Shown here: positions 18,239 to 26,441 of the stretch, one piece after another
Numbering within the stretch: the first letter of the stretch is position 1
Layout of the letters: the number at the start of each line of letters is the position of its first letter
DNA from: CBDBJR01 sp965206445
Lineage (GTDB): Bacteria; Pseudomonadota; Gammaproteobacteria; Arenicellales; Poriferihabitantaceae
DNA length: 64,000 bases
Direction: 5' to 3'
NCBI GenBank assembly: GCA_965206445.1
Contig: CBDBJR010000002.1
Span: 2,604,001-2,668,000 of the forward strand
Translations under genes and position numbers: made by a program
Notes under the pieces: generated by a model
What the model was told of the DNA's origin: nothing
The model's database searches: none
Seen by the model: only the letters and a program-made list of their open reading frames with translations

Positions 18239-18621
18239 TAGAAAGTAACCCAGCCCCAGGCTCCCCCGGAGCTACCGTGTCACGGCTTCACCCCAGCCAT
18301 GAACCATACCGTAGTAACCGCTCCCTCGAAGGTAAGCCAGCCACTTCTGGCACAGCCCACTCCCATGGTGTGACGGACGGTGTGTACAAGCCCCGGAAAC
18401 ATATTCACCGCGGCATTCTGACCCACGGTTCCCGGCGATTTCGACTTCATGGAGCCGAGTTGCAGACACCAATCCGGACTACGACCGGTTTTCCGGGATT
18501 GGCTTGCTCTCGCGACCCTCTGTACCGGCCATTGTAGCAGGTGGGCAGCCCTGCCTATAAGAGCCATGATGACTTGACGCCATTCCCCCCTTCCTCCGGT
18601 TTATCACCGGCAGGCTCCTAT
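18239..18621 (-). pseudogene. Decayed 3' fragment of a 16S rRNA gene
   Basis: Read on the minus strand, about 380 nt align without large gaps to the 3' quarter of 16S rRNA, from the region before helix 34 to the anti-Shine-Dalgarno end. Landmarks are GTCAAGTCATCATGGC, GTAGTCCGGATTGG, TGCAACTCGGCTCCATGAAG, CTTGTACACACCG and GTCACACCATGGGAGTGGG. Universally conserved bases are changed: CCGCCCGTC reads CCGTCCGTC, the GTCGTAACAAGG segment reads GCCGTGACACGG, the GGAACC dimethyl-A loop reads GGAGCC, and the CACCTCC tail is lost. No 5' part, 23S or tRNA is adjacent. It is a dead fragment, not a functional rRNA. Confidence 0.88.
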
Positions 18622-18737
18622 ACTGGATTGAGAGACTTCCAGCGAATCGAAGCACCCACACAAAACGCATAGATTGATAGCATAAAACTATCATGAGATG
18701 ATCATATATCGTCAGAAAATATCAGAGCGGGGTGCAT

Positions 18738-19721
18738 TCAGGAAATTTCGCGCCAGCGGATGCAGGCGACCTGACGATTGTCGCCGGCGTCTTCCAGTAA
18801 CGGGATTTGTTCGGCGCATTGCAATTTGGCGTGCGGACAGCGTCCGCGAAAGACGCAACCGGACGGCGGCGAAAGCGGTGACGGCGGTTCGCCGGACAAG
18901 GTCGGCGGCTTCCATGCGCGCGCGGCGTTGGCATCCAGGGGCGGCGCGCTTGCCAGCAGTCCGCGCGTGTAGGGGTGCAGCGGCGCGCGAAACAGGTTAT
19001 CCGCAGCGCCCGTTTCCATGACCCGCCCCAGATATAAAACCATGACCCGCCCGCTTGATGCGCGCACCACCGACAAGTCGTGGCTGATAAACAGCATCCC
19101 CAGTTTTTGTTGTGCGCGAATGTCGGTGAGCAAATTCAAAATTTGCGCCTGCACCGAAACATCCAGCGCCGACACCGGTTCATCGCACACCAAAAGCCGC
19201 GGCGCCAAAATCAGCGCCCGCGCGATGCCGATGCGTTGCGCTTGCCCACCGGAAAACTCGTGCGGATAGCGCACCGCCGCCGACTGTGGAAGGCCTACTT
19301 TGTCCATCAATTCCAGCGCCCGCTCGCGCCGCGCCGCCACCGTTAGTTCGGGGGCAAACACGCGCAGCGGTTCCGCCACAATGTCGCATGCGGTCATACG
19401 CGGGTTTAACGACGCCAACGGATCTTGAAAAATTATTTGCATGATGCGTCGCCGTTTTTGCAGCTCACGCGAAGGCAGGACAGACAAATCCTCGCCGTCC
19501 AGCAGTACGCGCCCGCCGGCAGGGCGTATCAAAAACATCACCGCACGCGCCAGTGTGGATTTACCACAACCGGATTCGCCCACAATGCCCAGTGTTTCGT
19601 CTTTGGCAAGGTCAAAGGAAACCTGTGAAAGCGCGTGCAACGACCGTTGCACAAAAAAACCGACGCGCGCCTTATAGGTGACGGTTAGATTTTCCGCCCG
19701 TAGTAGCGGATTTGTCATCAT
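18738..19721 (-). CDS. oppF: Oligopeptide ABC importer ATPase OppF
   Basis: A 327-aa ABC ATPase of the peptide-importer class. Walker A GESGCGKS is near residues 49-56, the signature FSGGQAQRIGIA is near 155, Walker B LLVCDEPVSALD follows, and the C-terminal oligopeptide/dipeptide cluster region reads CVFRGRCPHA. It is the last gene of the leftward oppA-B-C-D-F run and overlaps oppD by 4 nt. It pairs with OppD to power uptake. The C-terminal cysteine-rich tail identifies the Opp/Dpp class. Confidence 0.92.
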   Translation of the reverse strand: MMTNPLLRAENLTVTYKARVGFFVQRSLHALSQVSFDLAKDETLGIVGESGCGKSTLARAVMFLIRPAGGRVLLDGEDLSVLPSRELQKRRRIMQIIFQDPLASLNPRMTACDIVAEPLRVFAPELTVAARRERALELMDKVGLPQSAAVRYPHEFSGGQAQRIGIARALILAPRLLVCDEPVSALDVSVQAQILNLLTDIRAQQKLGMLFISHDLSVVRASSGRVMVLYLGRVMETGAADNLFRAPLHPYTRGLLASAPPLDANAARAWKPPTLSGEPPSPLSPPSGCVFRGRCPHAKLQCAEQIPLLEDAGDNRQVACIRWREIS

Positions 19722-20755
19722 GCGACGGGAGCAGGCGGCGAGAGTCGGGTGTCATCCGGGCGGGCGTGAAAGGCCGCGATGGAAATTTCTTCCTCCCGAT
19801 GGCATGCGGCATAGCGGTTTGTTCCGCGCGGCGACAACTCCGGACACTCGGTATGGCAACGCGGCATGACAAAGGGACAGCGCGCCGCAAACGGGCAACC
19901 GCTCTCTTGCGTCCCGGGTTCCGGCGGGTGTCCGGAAATGACCGGCAGGCGCACACCGGGGCGGGCGGTTTCCAGCCGCGGCGTGGATGCCATCAGCCCC
20001 GCGGTGTAAGGATGGCGCGGAGTGGAAAGCACTTCGCTGACCGGGCCGATTTCCATCGCGCGGCCGGCGTACATGACCAGCATGCGGTCGCATAACCCCG
20101 CCACCACCGCCAAATCGTGGGTGATAATCGCTGTTGCCAGCGAAAATTGTTCGCGCAGTTTTGCCAACAGGGCGATAATCTGCGCCTGCACGGTCGCATC
20201 CAAAGCGGTGGTGGGTTCATCGGCGACGAGTAGCGTCGGTTCGCACAAAAGCGCCATGGCGATGACAGCGCGCTGTCGCAGTCCGCCGGACAATTCGTGC
20301 GGATAGGTCGAAAGCCGCTGTGCTGCGTCCGGCACGCCTACCAGCTCCAGCATGGCTGCCGCCTTTTTGCGCGCTTCTGCGCGCGTCCACTTCATGCGCC
20401 GACGCGGACCTTCGGTCAATTGTGTTACCAGGCGCATGGACGGGTTCAGCGCGGTCATCGGGTCTTGAAAAATCATTGCCAGCTCGCCGCCGCGCAACTC
20501 GTCGAGCGTACGCCGGTCCATTGCCAGCAGATCGCGACCGCGATACAGCGCGCTTCCTTCCGCCCGACCGCCGGGCGATAAAAGCCCCAGCAGTGATAAA
20601 AACAGCTGCGTTTTTCCGCTTCCGGATTCGCCGACGATCGCCAACGCCTCGCCGGGAAACAAGTCAAATGACAAATCACGCACTACCGCAATGTCACGCC
20701 CGTCGCGCCGGTGGCGGACGGTTACATTGCGCACGGAAAGCAAGGGCGACGGCAT
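19718..20755 (-). CDS. oppD: Oligopeptide ABC importer ATPase OppD
   Basis: A 345-aa ABC ATPase. I chose the ATG at 20755 (MPSPLLSVRNV), which leaves a 13-nt gap after oppC; an in-frame start at 20797 would add 14 atypical residues and overlap oppC. Walker A GESGSGKT, signature LSGGLRQRAVIAMA, Walker B LLVADEPTTALD and C-terminal CPFAARCPF with further Cys are visible. It is the partner ATPase of OppF. Confidence 0.92.
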   Translation of the reverse strand: MPSPLLSVRNVTVRHRRDGRDIAVVRDLSFDLFPGEALAIVGESGSGKTQLFLSLLGLLSPGGRAEGSALYRGRDLLAMDRRTLDELRGGELAMIFQDPMTALNPSMRLVTQLTEGPRRRMKWTRAEARKKAAAMLELVGVPDAAQRLSTYPHELSGGLRQRAVIAMALLCEPTLLVADEPTTALDATVQAQIIALLAKLREQFSLATAIITHDLAVVAGLCDRMLVMYAGRAMEIGPVSEVLSTPRHPYTAGLMASTPRLETARPGVRLPVISGHPPEPGTQESGCPFAARCPFVMPRCHTECPELSPRGTNRYAACHREEEISIAAFHARPDDTRLSPPAPVA

Positions 20756-20768
20756 GCGCGATATGCGA

Positions 20769-21659
20769 TTACGTTTTGTGCTGCGGGTCCAGCGCATCGC
20801 GCAACCCGTCGCCGATAAAAATCAGACTCAGCAGGGCGCAAGACAGCACCGCCCCCGGGAACGCCAGCATCCACGGATAAATCCCCAGTTTGTCCGCACC
20901 TTCGCTGATCAGTACGCCCAGCGAAGTGCGCGGCTCCTGTACGCCAAACCCCAGATAAGAAAGAAAACTTTCGGTCAGCATGATTTCCGGCACGGTCAAC
21001 GCGGCATAAATGACCACGGGGCCGACCAGATTGGGGGCGATGTGGCGAAAAATAATCGCCGTCGAAGAAAGCCCCGCCGCGCGCGCCGCCTCGACAAACT
21101 CTCGCTCGCGCAGACTGAGGGTTTGTCCGCGCACAATGCGCGCCATCGTGATCCATTCCAACAACCCGATGCCGAGGTACAAAAGAATCTCGTGACGACC
21201 AAAAATGACCATCAGCAAAATCACAAAAAGAATGTAGGGCAGCGCGTAGAGGATATCCACAAAGCGCATCATCGCTTCATCCACTCGGCCACCAAAATAT
21301 CCCGCCGCCGCACCGTAGGCGACACCGACCGCAACCGAAACGGCGGTGGCAATGAGGGCGACTTGCAGGGATACGCGCAGCCCCAGCAAAGTGCGTGCAA
21401 ACAGACAGCGTCCGTTGACGTCAAAACCGAAAATATGAAACCCGCCATCCAACGTCGGGCCGGCCTTGATTTTGTCCCAAAAAATGTCGTCGTACGTGTG
21501 CGGCAGCAAAAATGGCACGACAATCGCCGCCAACGCCAGCGTCAACAACACCCCCGCCGCCGTCATTGCCATCGGCGAATCGGCGAAACGCCGTGCGGCC
21601 TGCCGCCAGGGGCCGCGCGCCGCGTCTTCTTTCGTCCGCCGCCAGCTGCCGAACATCAT
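20769..21659 (-). CDS. oppC: Oligopeptide ABC importer permease OppC
   Basis: A 296-aa inner-membrane permease with an N-terminal OppC-type segment and five further membrane segments. The EAA-type loop reads EFVEAARAAGLSSTAIIFRH near residues 186-205. It overlaps oppB by 4 nt. The N-terminal extension before the first segment (to about residue 30) is typical for OppC. Confidence 0.93.
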   Translation of the reverse strand: MMFGSWRRTKEDAARGPWRQAARRFADSPMAMTAAGVLLTLALAAIVVPFLLPHTYDDIFWDKIKAGPTLDGGFHIFGFDVNGRCLFARTLLGLRVSLQVALIATAVSVAVGVAYGAAAGYFGGRVDEAMMRFVDILYALPYILFVILLMVIFGRHEILLYLGIGLLEWITMARIVRGQTLSLREREFVEAARAAGLSSTAIIFRHIAPNLVGPVVIYAALTVPEIMLTESFLSYLGFGVQEPRTSLGVLISEGADKLGIYPWMLAFPGAVLSCALLSLIFIGDGLRDALDPQHKT

Positions 21660-22579
21660 CGGTGACGGACGCGCGGGTCGAGCAGCGCATACAGCATATC
21701 AACTACCAGATTGAGCGCGAGAATGAGAAACAGATAAAACACCACGGTGCCAAGCACCATGCCGTAGTCCCGGCTGAGCGCCGCATCAATAAAAAATTTC
21801 CCCACGCCCGGCAGTCCGAAGATGTTTTCCACCACAATGGAGCCGGTGAGCAAATAGCCGGCAGCCGGTCCGAGATAGGACACTACCGGCGACAGTGCCG
21901 GACGCACCGCATGGCGGAAAATCACCGCGCCTTCACCCAGCCCTTTTGCCCGAGCGACCCGCACAAAATTTACGTTCATCACTTCCAGTAGCGCACCGCG
22001 CATCAGTCGCGACACGCGCGCCGCATGCGGCAATGACAGCACAATCACCGGTAGCATCAGATATGCCCAGCCGCCGTCCCCCCAACCGCCAATTTTCAGC
22101 CAGTCAACGTGTTTGCCGACATACTCCTGCAACAGCGGACCGACGAGGAAATTCGGTATGACCAAACCGGCGAGAACAAAAACGGTGACACCGGTTTCCA
22201 ACGGTCTCCCGGGGCGCAAGGCGGAGTAAATTCCACAAAGAATCCCAATCAGCGTACCGCCCAAAAGCGCCCACCCGCCCAGCTCCAATGTGTAGGGCAG
22301 CCCCTTGCTGATTTTTTCGTTGACCGTGTAGGTGTAATCGGTAAACGAAGGCCCCAGGTCTCCGCGCACCAGTCTGCCGAGATACAGGACGTATTGCTCT
22401 AACAATGGGCGGTCCAGGTGATAGTGCTGCTCCAGATTTTCACGGATTTGTCTGGGCAGCGGGCGTTCTTCATCAAACGGCCCACCGGGCGCCAGGCGCA
22501 ACATAAAAAAGCAGGCACTCACGGCGATGAACGCCACCGGCAGGGCGGTCATCAACCGCCGCAAAGCGTAGCGCAACAT
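21656..22579 (-). CDS. oppB: Oligopeptide ABC importer permease OppB
   Basis: A 307-aa inner-membrane permease. The N-terminus MLRYALRRLMTALPVAFIAV and the periplasmic stretch after the first membrane segment (LAPGGPFDEERPL) are characteristic of OppB. A coupling loop is near residues 205-225 (VNFVRVARAKGLGEGAVIF). It lies 38 nt after oppA and overlaps oppC by 4 nt. Confidence 0.93.
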   Translation of the reverse strand: MLRYALRRLMTALPVAFIAVSACFFMLRLAPGGPFDEERPLPRQIRENLEQHYHLDRPLLEQYVLYLGRLVRGDLGPSFTDYTYTVNEKISKGLPYTLELGGWALLGGTLIGILCGIYSALRPGRPLETGVTVFVLAGLVIPNFLVGPLLQEYVGKHVDWLKIGGWGDGGWAYLMLPVIVLSLPHAARVSRLMRGALLEVMNVNFVRVARAKGLGEGAVIFRHAVRPALSPVVSYLGPAAGYLLTGSIVVENIFGLPGVGKFFIDAALSRDYGMVLGTVVFYLFLILALNLVVDMLYALLDPRVRHR

Positions 22580-22617
22580 CGCCTGCTTCCCTTACGTCCG
22601 TGATAACGGGGCGAGTG

Positions 22618-24198
22618 TTATTCCGACTTTGTCAGATAGCGGGTGCGGTGAATATCGCGGGCGTTGTTGACGAATCCGCGAATTTTCGGCGAGACAATGT
22701 TGCGCGACACATAATAATAAATCGGTATCGCCGCCGAGTGGTCAATCGCAATCTGCTCTGCCTGCAAAAACAAATCGGCGCGTTTTTCCAGGTCGCTTTC
22801 TTTTTCCGCCTGCGACATCAACTCGCCGAACTCTTCGTTGTGCCAGCGTCCGTAATTGTACGGACTGTCGGGCGACAGCAGTTCCAGCATGTTCACCGGG
22901 TCGTTGTAGTCCGCCAGCCAGCCGGCGCGGGCGATGTCAAAACCGGTGTTTTCCGTCAGGTCATCGTAGTGCACCTTGACCTCGGAGTTGATCAGCTCGA
23001 CGCGCACGTCTAGCGGCTTCCACATACCGGCGATAGCGACTGCCACCCGTTTGTGGTTTTCATCGGTGTTGTAGCGCAGCGCCAGTTTGAGTGGATTGTC
23101 CGGGCTGTAGCCGGCCTCGGTCATCCGTTGTCTGGCGTGTTGCAGGCGCTCGCCGTAGGGCGTGTCTTTCCATTTCGCCTGATAGGGCGTTCGGGAATTG
23201 TCCATGCCCGGCGGCACCCATGAATACGCAGCGATTTCGCCGGTGCCGATAATTTTCTCCACAATGATCTCGCGGTTGATCGCCATGGAAAGCGCCTCGC
23301 GCACGCGCACATCTTTCAACGCGGGCGTGTTGTGATTGAAGACATAATAATAAAGCCCCTGAAACGGTGCGATAAAAAGTTCGTCCGGGCGCTCGGCGCG
23401 CAAGCGGTCAATGTGATCGGTGGGAAACGCCGTCAAAATATCAAACTCGCCGGCTTCGTAGCGCTTTAATGCGGCCGAGTTGTCTTCCAGCGCATAATAA
23501 ATTACCTCGTCAATATCCAGCCGGTCGGCGGCATGATGCATTGAATTAACCACCGAGCGCACATGCGAACCGGGAACCCATTCCACCGCCTTGTAAGGGC
23601 CGTTGGAAACAATGTTTTCCGGCCTCACCCAGTTGTCACCATGCCGGTCATATACATGGCGGGGAATGGGGTAAGCGGTGTAGTGCGTCAGCGCGCCAAG
23701 GAAATAGGGCACCGAATTTTGCAGCGTGATGCGAAAAGTGCGGTCGTTTACCGCCTTCACGCCCAACTCGCTCACTTCTTTTTTGCCGGCGTTGATCGCC
23801 TCGCCGTTTTTAATCGGAAACTGAAGCCACGCATATTTCGCCGCCGTTTTCGGGTCCATCAATCGCCGTAATGCGAAGACAAAGTCGTGCGCGGTCACCG
23901 GCTCACCGTCCGACCACCTGGCGTCCCGCAAATAAAAAGTATAGACCAGCCCATCGTCCGAAACCTCCCATCGCTCCGCCATGCCGGCAACCGGGTATGC
24001 GCGCGGGCCTTCGGTCACCAGCCCTTCAAACAAATCACCGACAATGCGGTTTTCCCAGTCGCCCGACACTTTGTGCGGGTCCAGCGATGACGGGTCTCCG
24101 CCGTTGTGCATGTGCAGGGTTTTCGCCGCCACCGGCAGCGTGACCAGCGCAATAGTCAGAGTACAGGCGAGCAATGCGCCCGGCAGTTTCTTCGTCAT
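22618..24198 (-). CDS. oppA: Oligopeptide-binding periplasmic protein OppA
   Basis: A 526-aa periplasmic binding protein. I chose the ATG at 24198 because GGAGAG is 6 nt upstream and the product then opens with a Sec signal peptide (MTKKLPGALLACTLTIALVT, cleavage after AKT or VAA). The mature start reads DPSSLDPHKVSGDWENRI, closely resembling E. coli OppA, and SWVPPGM near residue 325 is a family landmark. It should bind short peptides and hand them to OppBC. The opp operon shares a 21-bp upstream motif with the aldolase operon. Confidence 0.92.
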   Translation of the reverse strand: MTKKLPGALLACTLTIALVTLPVAAKTLHMHNGGDPSSLDPHKVSGDWENRIVGDLFEGLVTEGPRAYPVAGMAERWEVSDDGLVYTFYLRDARWSDGEPVTAHDFVFALRRLMDPKTAAKYAWLQFPIKNGEAINAGKKEVSELGVKAVNDRTFRITLQNSVPYFLGALTHYTAYPIPRHVYDRHGDNWVRPENIVSNGPYKAVEWVPGSHVRSVVNSMHHAADRLDIDEVIYYALEDNSAALKRYEAGEFDILTAFPTDHIDRLRAERPDELFIAPFQGLYYYVFNHNTPALKDVRVREALSMAINREIIVEKIIGTGEIAAYSWVPPGMDNSRTPYQAKWKDTPYGERLQHARQRMTEAGYSPDNPLKLALRYNTDENHKRVAVAIAGMWKPLDVRVELINSEVKVHYDDLTENTGFDIARAGWLADYNDPVNMLELLSPDSPYNYGRWHNEEFGELMSQAEKESDLEKRADLFLQAEQIAIDHSAAIPIYYYVSRNIVSPKIRGFVNNARDIHRTRYLTKSE

Positions 24199-24290
24199 GA
24201 ACTCTCTCCGTTTAATATGGGTGAATCGGCATACTGCCATAATAAATCGAAATACGCCAACACCATAAGCACATTAACAACCTCAAGCAC

Positions 24291-24311
24291 ATTGTGTGGA
24301 CGCTCCGAGAC
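24291..24311 (-). promoter_or_regulatory. 21-bp motif upstream of oppA, second copy
   Basis: On the minus strand the core CGGAGCGTCCACACAAT matches the motif at 18200-18220 in 19 of 21 positions. It lies 93 nt before the oppA ATG. Function is inferred only from the shared position upstream of two importer operons. Confidence 0.45.
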
Positions 24312-24473
24312 TGGCTCGCTATAGGTTTGGGAGGTGTAACTCCCCCCCACAGGGCGGCCAAAATCAGTAAGCGATGCAGGTCCCGTGCTCGTGCCCCTGC
24401 AAGTGCCGGGCAGCCCGAATCAACGCGGCTCAATACGCCAAAACCGTTTGTCAGCGCTATGTTCGACTTTGGG

Positions 24474-24499
24474 TTGGCGGCAGACACCAGCGCCGCCAA
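24474..24499 (-). terminator. Hairpin after cytochrome c gene
   Basis: TTGGCGGC and GCCGCCAA form an 8-bp stem with a 10-nt loop 5 nt beyond the cytochrome stop codon. It lacks a T-run, so it may be a weak or Rho-assisted terminator. Confidence 0.4.
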
Positions 24500-24504
24500 T
24501 CGCG

Positions 24505-24834
24505 CTATTTATCCGGGGTGCGCGACAACGATGCATACCATGCCGCCAATGCCTTCACATCCTCTTTGCTCAAGCTCTTTACAATCAAATCCATTCGCCG
24601 GTCCTGGCGGTTGCCGCGGATGAAATCGGTCAAGCTTTTCTCGAGGTAAATCACCGGTTGACCGGCGAGATGCGGCACTTCCGGGTCGCGCGAGATTCCT
24701 TGTTTGCCGTGACAAACCGAGCACCGGTGTGAAAGGATTTTTCCGGCTTCCAGGTCTTGTGCCGACGCAACATTCACGGCAGCGTAAAATACGGCGACGG
24801 CAAACAGTCGATGAAAAAAACGCATTGCTCGCAA
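24505..24834 (-). CDS. Small c-type cytochrome
   Basis: A 109-aa periplasmic monohaem cytochrome. An N-terminal signal peptide (to about residue 25, ASA|QD) is followed by the haem motif CSVCH at about 38-42 and a C-terminal Met candidate for the sixth ligand (RRMDLIVKSL). It resembles cytochrome c553/c5-type carriers. It lies 42 nt after the quinoprotein dehydrogenase gene on the same strand and is its likely electron acceptor, passing electrons to a terminal oxidase. Confidence 0.85.
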   Translation of the reverse strand: MRAMRFFHRLFAVAVFYAAVNVASAQDLEAGKILSHRCSVCHGKQGISRDPEVPHLAGQPVIYLEKSLTDFIRGNRQDRRMDLIVKSLSKEDVKALAAWYASLSRTPDK

Positions 24835-24876
24835 AAAAGAAAAGGTTGCCCATGCACCGAAGCGCGCGAGGCATGT

Positions 24877-26136
24877 CTATTGTGAAGAATAAGTGATGCG
24901 GTAGATCGCGCCGGCGAAGTCATCGGAGACCAGCAGCGAGCCGTCTTTCATCTGCGCGACATCAACCGGGCGACCGTCGTATCCGCCGTTTTTATTCAGC
25001 CAGCCTTCGGCGAATGGCGCGATCCTGGCGTGACCTTTGGAATCGATAAAGGTGACCATCACGCGCGCGCCGATCGGCGTTGTGCGGTTCCACGAACCGT
25101 GCTGGGCGGAGAATATCGCGTTTTTGTATTGCGCAGGAAACATCTTGCCGGTGTAAAAAGTCATGCCCAGATCGGCTGCATGCGCGACCGTCTCGACCAC
25201 CGGATGGACCACATCAACCGGCACTTTCTGCCCTCTGTACTCATGGGTGCGCACCTTGCCGCCGCCGAACCACGGGTGGCCAAAATGCTGCCCCTTCGCA
25301 GTCTGGCGGTTGATTTCACCGGGCGGAATGTCATCGCCCATGCCATCGACTTGATTATCCGTCCACCACAACTCGCCGGTCTCCGGGTGGAAGTCATGAC
25401 CGACCGAATTGCGCACACCGTAAGTATAGACCTCACGGTTGGAGCCATCGCGGTTCATGCGGATAATGCCGCCGATGCCCGTTTTTGTGTATAAGTCCAG
25501 TTTCTCCGCCGGCGCAACATTGAACGGTTGCCCGAGCGAGATGTAGAGTTTGTCATCCGGCCCGACTTTCACCACACGGGCGGTGTGGTTGTAGCTTTCT
25601 TCATCGACCGGAATCAACTCGCCCTGCGGCACAATCGGAACCGCAGCCACATCCGGGCTTTCCTGAAAAAACTCCGCTGCCGGATACATCATTACGCGGT
25701 TGCGTTCGGCGACATACAGAAAGCCGTCGTTAGTGAATGCGACGCCATTGGGTACATCCATCTCAATCGACGGCGCGAAATCCTTCACTTCATCGGCGAC
25801 GCCGTCGCGGTTGCGGTCCATCACCGCCCACACCTTTTTCTTTCTGGTGCCGACAAACAGCACTGTGCCCTGCGGTGCCATCGCCATGTGACGCGCGTCG
25901 GGCACCAATGCATAGAGTTCGATATTGAACCCCTCAGGCAGGGTGATGCGCTTCAATGTTTCGCGAATGGCATCTGCCTTCAGCGCATTTTGATCGACAT
26001 AAATATGCTCCGAAGTACCGGCCATCTTAAACACGCCCGACTTGGCCAAATTGCTTTGTACCAACGCCGACGAAACCAACAAAAAAGCCGCCGCAAACAA
26101 GGCGCGAACCGCGTGTATCTTCCGCATGGTTTTCAT
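24877..26136 (-). CDS. Sorbosone/glucose dehydrogenase-like periplasmic quinoprotein
   Basis: A 419-aa exported six-bladed beta-propeller protein. An N-terminal signal segment (about 8-26) is followed by propeller repeats with NGVAFTNDGFLYVAERN, LYISLGQPFN, RNSVGHDFHPETGELWW and QHGSWNRTTPIG, the usual signature of the PQQ-dependent sorbosone/glucose dehydrogenase family. It would oxidise a sugar or aldehyde in the periplasm and pass electrons to the adjacent cytochrome c. Many homologues have unknown substrates and some do not bind PQQ; no pqq genes are in the window. Confidence 0.82.
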   Translation of the reverse strand: MKTMRKIHAVRALFAAAFLLVSSALVQSNLAKSGVFKMAGTSEHIYVDQNALKADAIRETLKRITLPEGFNIELYALVPDARHMAMAPQGTVLFVGTRKKKVWAVMDRNRDGVADEVKDFAPSIEMDVPNGVAFTNDGFLYVAERNRVMMYPAAEFFQESPDVAAVPIVPQGELIPVDEESYNHTARVVKVGPDDKLYISLGQPFNVAPAEKLDLYTKTGIGGIIRMNRDGSNREVYTYGVRNSVGHDFHPETGELWWTDNQVDGMGDDIPPGEINRQTAKGQHFGHPWFGGGKVRTHEYRGQKVPVDVVHPVVETVAHAADLGMTFYTGKMFPAQYKNAIFSAQHGSWNRTTPIGARVMVTFIDSKGHARIAPFAEGWLNKNGGYDGRPVDVAQMKDGSLLVSDDFAGAIYRITYSSQ

Positions 26137-26441
26137 TTAATCCTCCACATTGATTGGTTATCGAGCAACCGCTTGCGTTGCCGACCGGGATACCCTATAC
26201 GAAAACCCGGATAATACAAGTATGTTGTATGGGTGGGTGAATGCAACCCCGAAATGCACCAGGAGGGGATTAAACGGCCCGGCGGCAGGCACGTGACCTG
26301 CCGGTTGCAACTTCGGGGTAAATCCACCAATCCATACAGGATGTTGACAGCGCACCGAGAATTTGCGATAACAGCACGCACCCGTGCCGCCGTCTTTCAC
26401 GTCGGCACCCGCCAAATCTGCAATGCGAGGAAAAATCGAAC
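26137..26441. other. Divergent intergenic region with folded segment and promoter
   Basis: About 305 nt between two divergent genes. ACCCCGAA (26246-26253) can pair with TTCGGGGT (26312-26319) and encloses a CGGCAGG/CCTGCCG hairpin around CACGTG (26283-26303). A good promoter follows toward the betaine-binding gene. No gene is evident. Confidence 0.5.
26344..26372 (+). promoter_or_regulatory. Promoter of betaine/choline importer genes
   Basis: TTGACA at 26344-26349 and GATAAC at 26367-26372 are spaced by exactly 17 nt and point to the binding-protein gene 70 nt downstream. This is a sigma-70-like promoter by sequence only. Confidence 0.55.

Larger units (their letters stand above)
24199..24504. 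other. Intergenic region upstream of oppA
   Basis: About 306 nt without a credible gene. It contains the oppA leader, the 21-bp motif at 24291-24311 shared with the aldolase promoter, and a TTGGCGGC/GCCGCCAA hairpin (24474-24499) just after the cytochrome gene that may end its transcript, though no T-run follows. Confidence 0.5.

Noticed and set aside
18272..18567. Short open frames overlapping the rRNA remnant
   Set aside because: They translate an rRNA-derived sequence and give the usual spurious rRNA-antisense peptides.
24212..24499. 95-codon frame upstream of oppA on the minus strand
   Set aside because: Unusual composition, no ribosome site, and it overlaps the oppA leader and the 21-bp motif; no support as a gene.
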